Of a stretch of 44,642 bases of DNA, positions 41,838 through 44,642 are shown piece by piece. Position numbers and translations under genes: made by a program. Positions within the stretch are counted from its first letter, which is position 1, and every line of letters starts with the position of its first letter. Source of the stretch: Acidaminococcaceae bacterium (GTDB lineage: Bacteria; Bacillota; Negativicutes; Acidaminococcales; Acidaminococcaceae); contig CALXRU010000014.1 of NCBI GenBank assembly GCA_944390935.1, forward strand, positions 1-44,642, in the 5' to 3' direction. The notes beneath the pieces were generated by a model. The model was not told the origin of the DNA. It worked only from the letters and a program-made list of their open reading frames with translations, and searched no databases.

Positions 41838-43301
41838 AAACAGAATGTAAAGGATTATTGCCCGTAGAACCGCTTGCAGTCTGCATTCCGAGTTCGTTAT
41901 AGTTGTAACGAACTGTCGCAAAAAACTGCTTGGTATCCTCGTGATAATCCAAAACAATATCGTGGATGAGCGTAGAGATTATATAATCTTTACGCTCATT
42001 TTCGTTTCCTTTAAAGGCGTTTTGCAAAAAGAAAATAACGCGGTTTTTAATATCATCGGCTGCCTTTTTGGCAGCTTTTATTTTTTCGATATCCTCATCG
42101 ATGATTTTTAGCGCGGCTTCATGCTCGGCAATGTGTTTCATCAGCGCGTCCGATACCAGACCGCTGTCGAGAGCCTTCATGCAGTTGTTTAATTTTTCCT
42201 GCGTTTCGCGGAGTTGGGCCTGCAAAAGTTTCAGTTCAATGTTATCGTTTTTGGCGCTGGCAATAGCAGCGGCGGCGATTTTCTCCACGTTCTCCGGGCT
42301 TTCCAACAGGTGTACCGTGGCGTCCAAAACAGCCTTTTCAATTTTATCCTGCGAAATGTTTCGCATATCGCAGGTTTTATAATGGCGTTTGTTGTTGCAG
42401 ACATAATAATAGTGTGTGGCGCCGGTTTGGCTGGTGCCGCTGATGCCGACCATATTGCCGCCGCAGCGGCCGCATTTTAATTTTGTGGTTAAGATGTAGT
42501 TATTGCTTTTAACGAACACTTTATTCCCTCTTTTCTGCCGTCTGTTGCGCAGCTGCGCCATGGCGAAAATTTCCGGTGTGATGATTGCCGGCAGTGCGCC
42601 GGGCTTTACGATATCAGTCCAGCGGTATCTGCCGATGTAAATTTCATTGTTGACCATGCGCTGAAGGCTGTTGCGGGTAAACGGTTTGCCTTACGAAGTC
42701 AGATACCGCTTTTCGTTGGCAGCGGCGATGATGTCAAGAATTTTATCATTTTTAACGTAGCGGTCAAAAATCATTTTAACGATGGGTATTTCCTACTCGT
42801 TCAGCAGTATATGACCTTCGGCATCTTTTTTATAACCAAGCGGCAGGCGGCCCAGTGCTTTGAAGGCCAGTGCGCTGTCAGTCATGCCGCGCCGTACCTT
42901 TTGCGCCAGTTCCACGCTGTAATATTCCGCCATACCTTCCAGCACACTTTTCAAAATGATGCCGGAGGCGTCATCGGTAATGTTCTCTCTAGCTGACAGC
43001 ACACGCACGCCGTTTTTTTCAGTTTGTTTTTGTAGACGGCACTGTCATAGCGATTGCGCGCAAAACTGTCCAGCTGGTACACCAGCACATAATCAAATTT
43101 ATTACGTCCGCTGTCAGCAATCATCTTTTTAAAGTCCGGCCGGTGGTCGCTGCGGCCGCTAATGGCACGGTCGATATAAATGCCAACTATTTTAAAACCA
43201 CGGTATTCCGCAAATGCCGTACATTCGCGTATCTGCCCTTCGATGCTTTCCTCGCGCTGTTTCGTGGATGAAAAGCGGGCGTAGATAACGGCTCTGTTCA
43301 T
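41794..43301 (-). pseudogene. Decayed large serine recombinase (integrase)
   Basis: Reads from ATG 43301 (AAGGAAG upstream). Domains: resolvase catalytic domain (YARFSS with nucleophile Ser), recombinase domain, zinc ribbon (CGRCGG ... CNNKRHYKTC) and a coiled coil. Lesions: one base lost from an A7 run (T7 at 43013-43019 on the plus strand), which shifts the frame; an in-frame TAG (42793-42795); an in-frame TAA near 42690; and Ser for the catalytic Arg in the usual LDRFARN (here LDSFARN, codon 43065-43067). The last codons, ending VGPVGFEPTTNRL, are the antisense of the tRNA, whose anticodon loop supplies the stop. Such enzymes insert and excise mobile islands; this copy should be inactive. 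Confidence 0.9.
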
Positions 43302-43305
43302 TCTT

Positions 43306-43335
43306 TCACTTCCTTATTTTTTTATATTTTAACAT
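43306..43335 (-). CDS. Nine-codon leader ORF before the recombinase
   Basis: ATG at 43335 has a full AAAGGAGG (43346-43353) ten bases upstream and encodes MLKYKKIRK, ending TGA only four bases before the recombinase ATG. The good ribosome site suggests a translated leader coupling translation into the recombinase. Too short to be sure. Confidence 0.35.
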   Translation of the reverse strand: MLKYKKIRK

Positions 43336-43363
43336 TGCCAAAATACCTCCTTTCATTTATAAT
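43335..43363 (+). promoter_or_regulatory. Promoter of the TIR/membrane cassette
   Basis: TTGCCA (43335-43340), 17-bp spacer, perfect TATAAT (43358-43363). Transcription would start near 43370, about 30 nt before the first gene. Confidence 0.65.
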
Positions 43364-43400
43364 TTATAACAAAGATATGAAGGTGTCGGGATAAGATAAC

Positions 43401-43859
43401 ATGGAATATGATCAAGTAAAGCATTTGGAATTTATTCAAAATATTATAAAAAGAATGGCTGATAATTCTTTAAGTATGAAAAAGTTTTGTATAGCTATTT
43501 TTTCAGCTATAATGGTTTTATATTTAAAAGAAGATAATTTGTGTGACATAAGTTATTCTATAAGTTACTTATTGTCATTTAATGTAATTATGTTCATGCT
43601 TTTGGACACATATTATTTATATTTAGAAAAATTATTTAGAAATTTGTATGATACGGTCAATAAAGTTGAGTGTTCAAATTATTGTTTAAAAGTACAAACT
43701 AACATTTGTGAATATATAAAACAACTTTTTTCGATATCAATAGTACTATTTTACGGTCCGATGTTTTTATATGTTGCTTGGATAAAAGGAATTTTCTTAA
43801 AGGGCTTAGTATTATTCATTTTCATATTAATAATAAAATTATGGAGGAAATGGCAATGA
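43401..43859 (+). CDS. Small four-helix membrane protein paired with a TIR-like protein
   Basis: 152 residues. A short amphipathic N-terminus (HLEFIQNIIKRMADNS) precedes four hydrophobic helices (~26-42, 52-74, 107-126, 130-147), with LLDTYYLYLEKLFRNLYD after helix 2. From memory this resembles a family of small membrane proteins found beside TIR-like genes; I cannot verify that here. Very AT-rich, unlike the chromosome around it. The ribosome site is weak (GAAGGTG about 15 bases upstream). Its stop overlaps the TIR-like start as ATGA. It could be a membrane effector or anchor for its partner (inference). Confidence 0.75.
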   Translation: MEYDQVKHLEFIQNIIKRMADNSLSMKKFCIAIFSAIMVLYLKEDNLCDISYSISYLLSFNVIMFMLLDTYYLYLEKLFRNLYDTVNKVECSNYCLKVQTNICEYIKQLFSISIVLFYGPMFLYVAWIKGIFLKGLVLFIFILIIKLWRKWQ

Positions 43860-44563
43860 ATAAAGCATATAATTTAAAAATAGATGACGATTCTCGGAGT
43901 TGTATATTGTCGCAAAGCAGTGAGATAAATTCCAAGTTAAATTGTATGTTTAATTATGATGAAATTGAAAAAATATTGAGTAACTGTATAAGTGGTGAGA
44001 ATGGTGAATTTAGATTAAATGCAGAAACTCTGAATCAATTGATGTTTCCGACAATTAAGGCAGATATTTTTTTGTCTCATTCTCACGCTGATTTTGATTT
44101 AGCTTGTAAAGTCGCAAAGATTATTGAATTGAATACTGGTAAAAATGTTTTTATAGACGCTGTTTTATGGAAAAGTATCTATGATTTAGAAAAAAAGTTA
44201 AATGAGGAATTTTGTGTAAGTGCGGAGACGGAAGAATATGGGACTTTATATAGTCACAAAAAAGTCTTAAATATAGCATCGCACGTCAGATTATTGTTAA
44301 CGTCAGCTTTATCAATTATGATAAAAAATTGCCCAAATTTTGTGGTTTTAAATACAGGTAGTGCATTTATTGATGGAGCAGTAACAAATTCTCCATGGAT
44401 ATATTATGAAATAGTTCAAGCACGTCAGTATCTTGGTGAAGATAATGAAAAAATGGTTTTATTGGAAAATAAAGATAGAAGTCTTATAGTTGACTATAAT
44501 ATCGAACACTATATAAAATCATTTACAGAGGTATCTATAGACGATTTATGCGCAAAATTATAA
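43856..44563 (+). CDS. TIR-like domain protein, probable defence or signalling enzyme
   Basis: 235 residues. After ~65 residues of helical N-terminus, a TIR-like (TIR/DUF1863-type) domain starts with ADIFLSHSHADFDLA (~69), then NVFIDAVLWKS (~97), ALSIMIKNCPNFVVLNT (~151) and SPWIYYEIVQAR (~179), with Glu185 in the place of the TIR catalytic Glu. TIR enzymes cleave NAD+ or make cyclic ADP-ribose signals, notably in Thoeris and CBASS. ATG 43856 has GGAGG eight bases upstream and overlaps the membrane gene by 4 bp. AT-rich, recently acquired composition. Confidence 0.78.
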   Translation: MNKAYNLKIDDDSRSCILSQSSEINSKLNCMFNYDEIEKILSNCISGENGEFRLNAETLNQLMFPTIKADIFLSHSHADFDLACKVAKIIELNTGKNVFIDAVLWKSIYDLEKKLNEEFCVSAETEEYGTLYSHKKVLNIASHVRLLLTSALSIMIKNCPNFVVLNTGSAFIDGAVTNSPWIYYEIVQARQYLGEDNEKMVLLENKDRSLIVDYNIEHYIKSFTEVSIDDLCAKL

Positions 44564-44571
44564 TTATATAA

Positions 44572-44642
44572 GGCTCTGTCACAACAAATGGTTGATTTTT
44601 GACGAGAAATAGCGTATAATAATAGTAAGAAACAGTACCACC
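44572..44642. mobile_element. Probable insertion-sequence end, cut by the window edge
   Basis: GGCTCTGTCACAACAAATGG has the look of an IS terminal repeat (GGCTCTGT-type ends occur in several families). It is followed by an inward promoter, TTGATT (44592-44597), 17-bp spacer, TATAAT (44615-44620), as expected before a transposase gene. The transposase would lie beyond the window, so the family cannot be named. Confidence 0.45.

Noticed and set aside
42660..42800. Recoding of TAG/TAA in the recombinase (for example an alternative code)
   Set aside because: The two stop types, a separate frameshift and an active-site substitution together indicate decay. Other genes end normally at TAG and TAA.
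1..44642. CRISPR array
   Set aside because: No regularly spaced direct repeats and no cas-like genes were seen.

Overview
The window looks like the chromosome of a Negativicutes bacterium, a Firmicute with an outer membrane, probably near Acidaminococcaceae/Phascolarctobacterium. This is inferred from gene content, not from a database match. Firmicute-type genes (ccpN-like, the PPDK regulator, ylbF-like, trmK/Nif3, YhaM-like nuclease, obgE, dgt-dnaG-rpoD) lie beside envelope genes of a double-membrane cell (an LptA/OstA-like periplasmic protein and a HlyD adaptor with an ABC exporter). RNase P RNA looks like the common A type. hydG and a TM1266-family gene suggest an anaerobe with an [FeFe] hydrogenase. 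Base composition is near 50% GC in most genes. It drops sharply in a small ylbF-like gene and in the last two genes.

Layout, left to right. 1-6312: an SGNH esterase behind two operator-like palindromes, obgE-proB-proA (GTPase and proline synthesis), and a beta-CASP metallo-beta-lactamase nuclease. 6417-9235: an AbgT-family transporter with peptidase T. 9236-10560: about 1.3 kb with only one small helix-turn-helix gene but many hairpins, including a promoter followed by a possible structured RNA and a separate 150-nt fold-back. 10561-14159: a TetR/HlyD/ABC ATPase/ABC permease exporter operon with tandem operator-like sites. 14226-17314: trmK, Nif3-like, YhaM-like, a small membrane protein and rnpB. 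17451-24699: a glycosyltransferase, an NlpC/P60 hydrolase, a two-component system followed by an amidase and a VanX-like dipeptidase, then ylbF-like and murB, so this stretch is rich in cell-wall functions.

24819-33949: an unrecognised 519-aa protein, a zinc-ribbon membrane protein, a Kef-type antiporter (minus strand), a D-alanine aminotransferase homologue that has lost the PLP lysine, an ECF S-like membrane protein, a TM1266-family regulator, hydG and an AzgA-type purine permease. 34025-41705: a secreted copper-amine-oxidase-N-domain protein, the ccpN/PPDK-regulator pair, an LptA-like protein, then dgt, dnaG and rpoD. This rpoD carries an insertion of about 160 residues.

41763-44642 is an accessory region. 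A tRNA with a CAU anticodon is immediately followed, on the opposite strand, by a decayed large serine recombinase whose last codons are the antisense of the tRNA. Beyond it lies an AT-rich, tightly coupled two-gene cassette, a four-helix membrane protein plus a TIR-like protein, with its own strong promoter. This is the best candidate in the window for an under-described (probably anti-phage) system. The window ends in what looks like one end of an insertion sequence.
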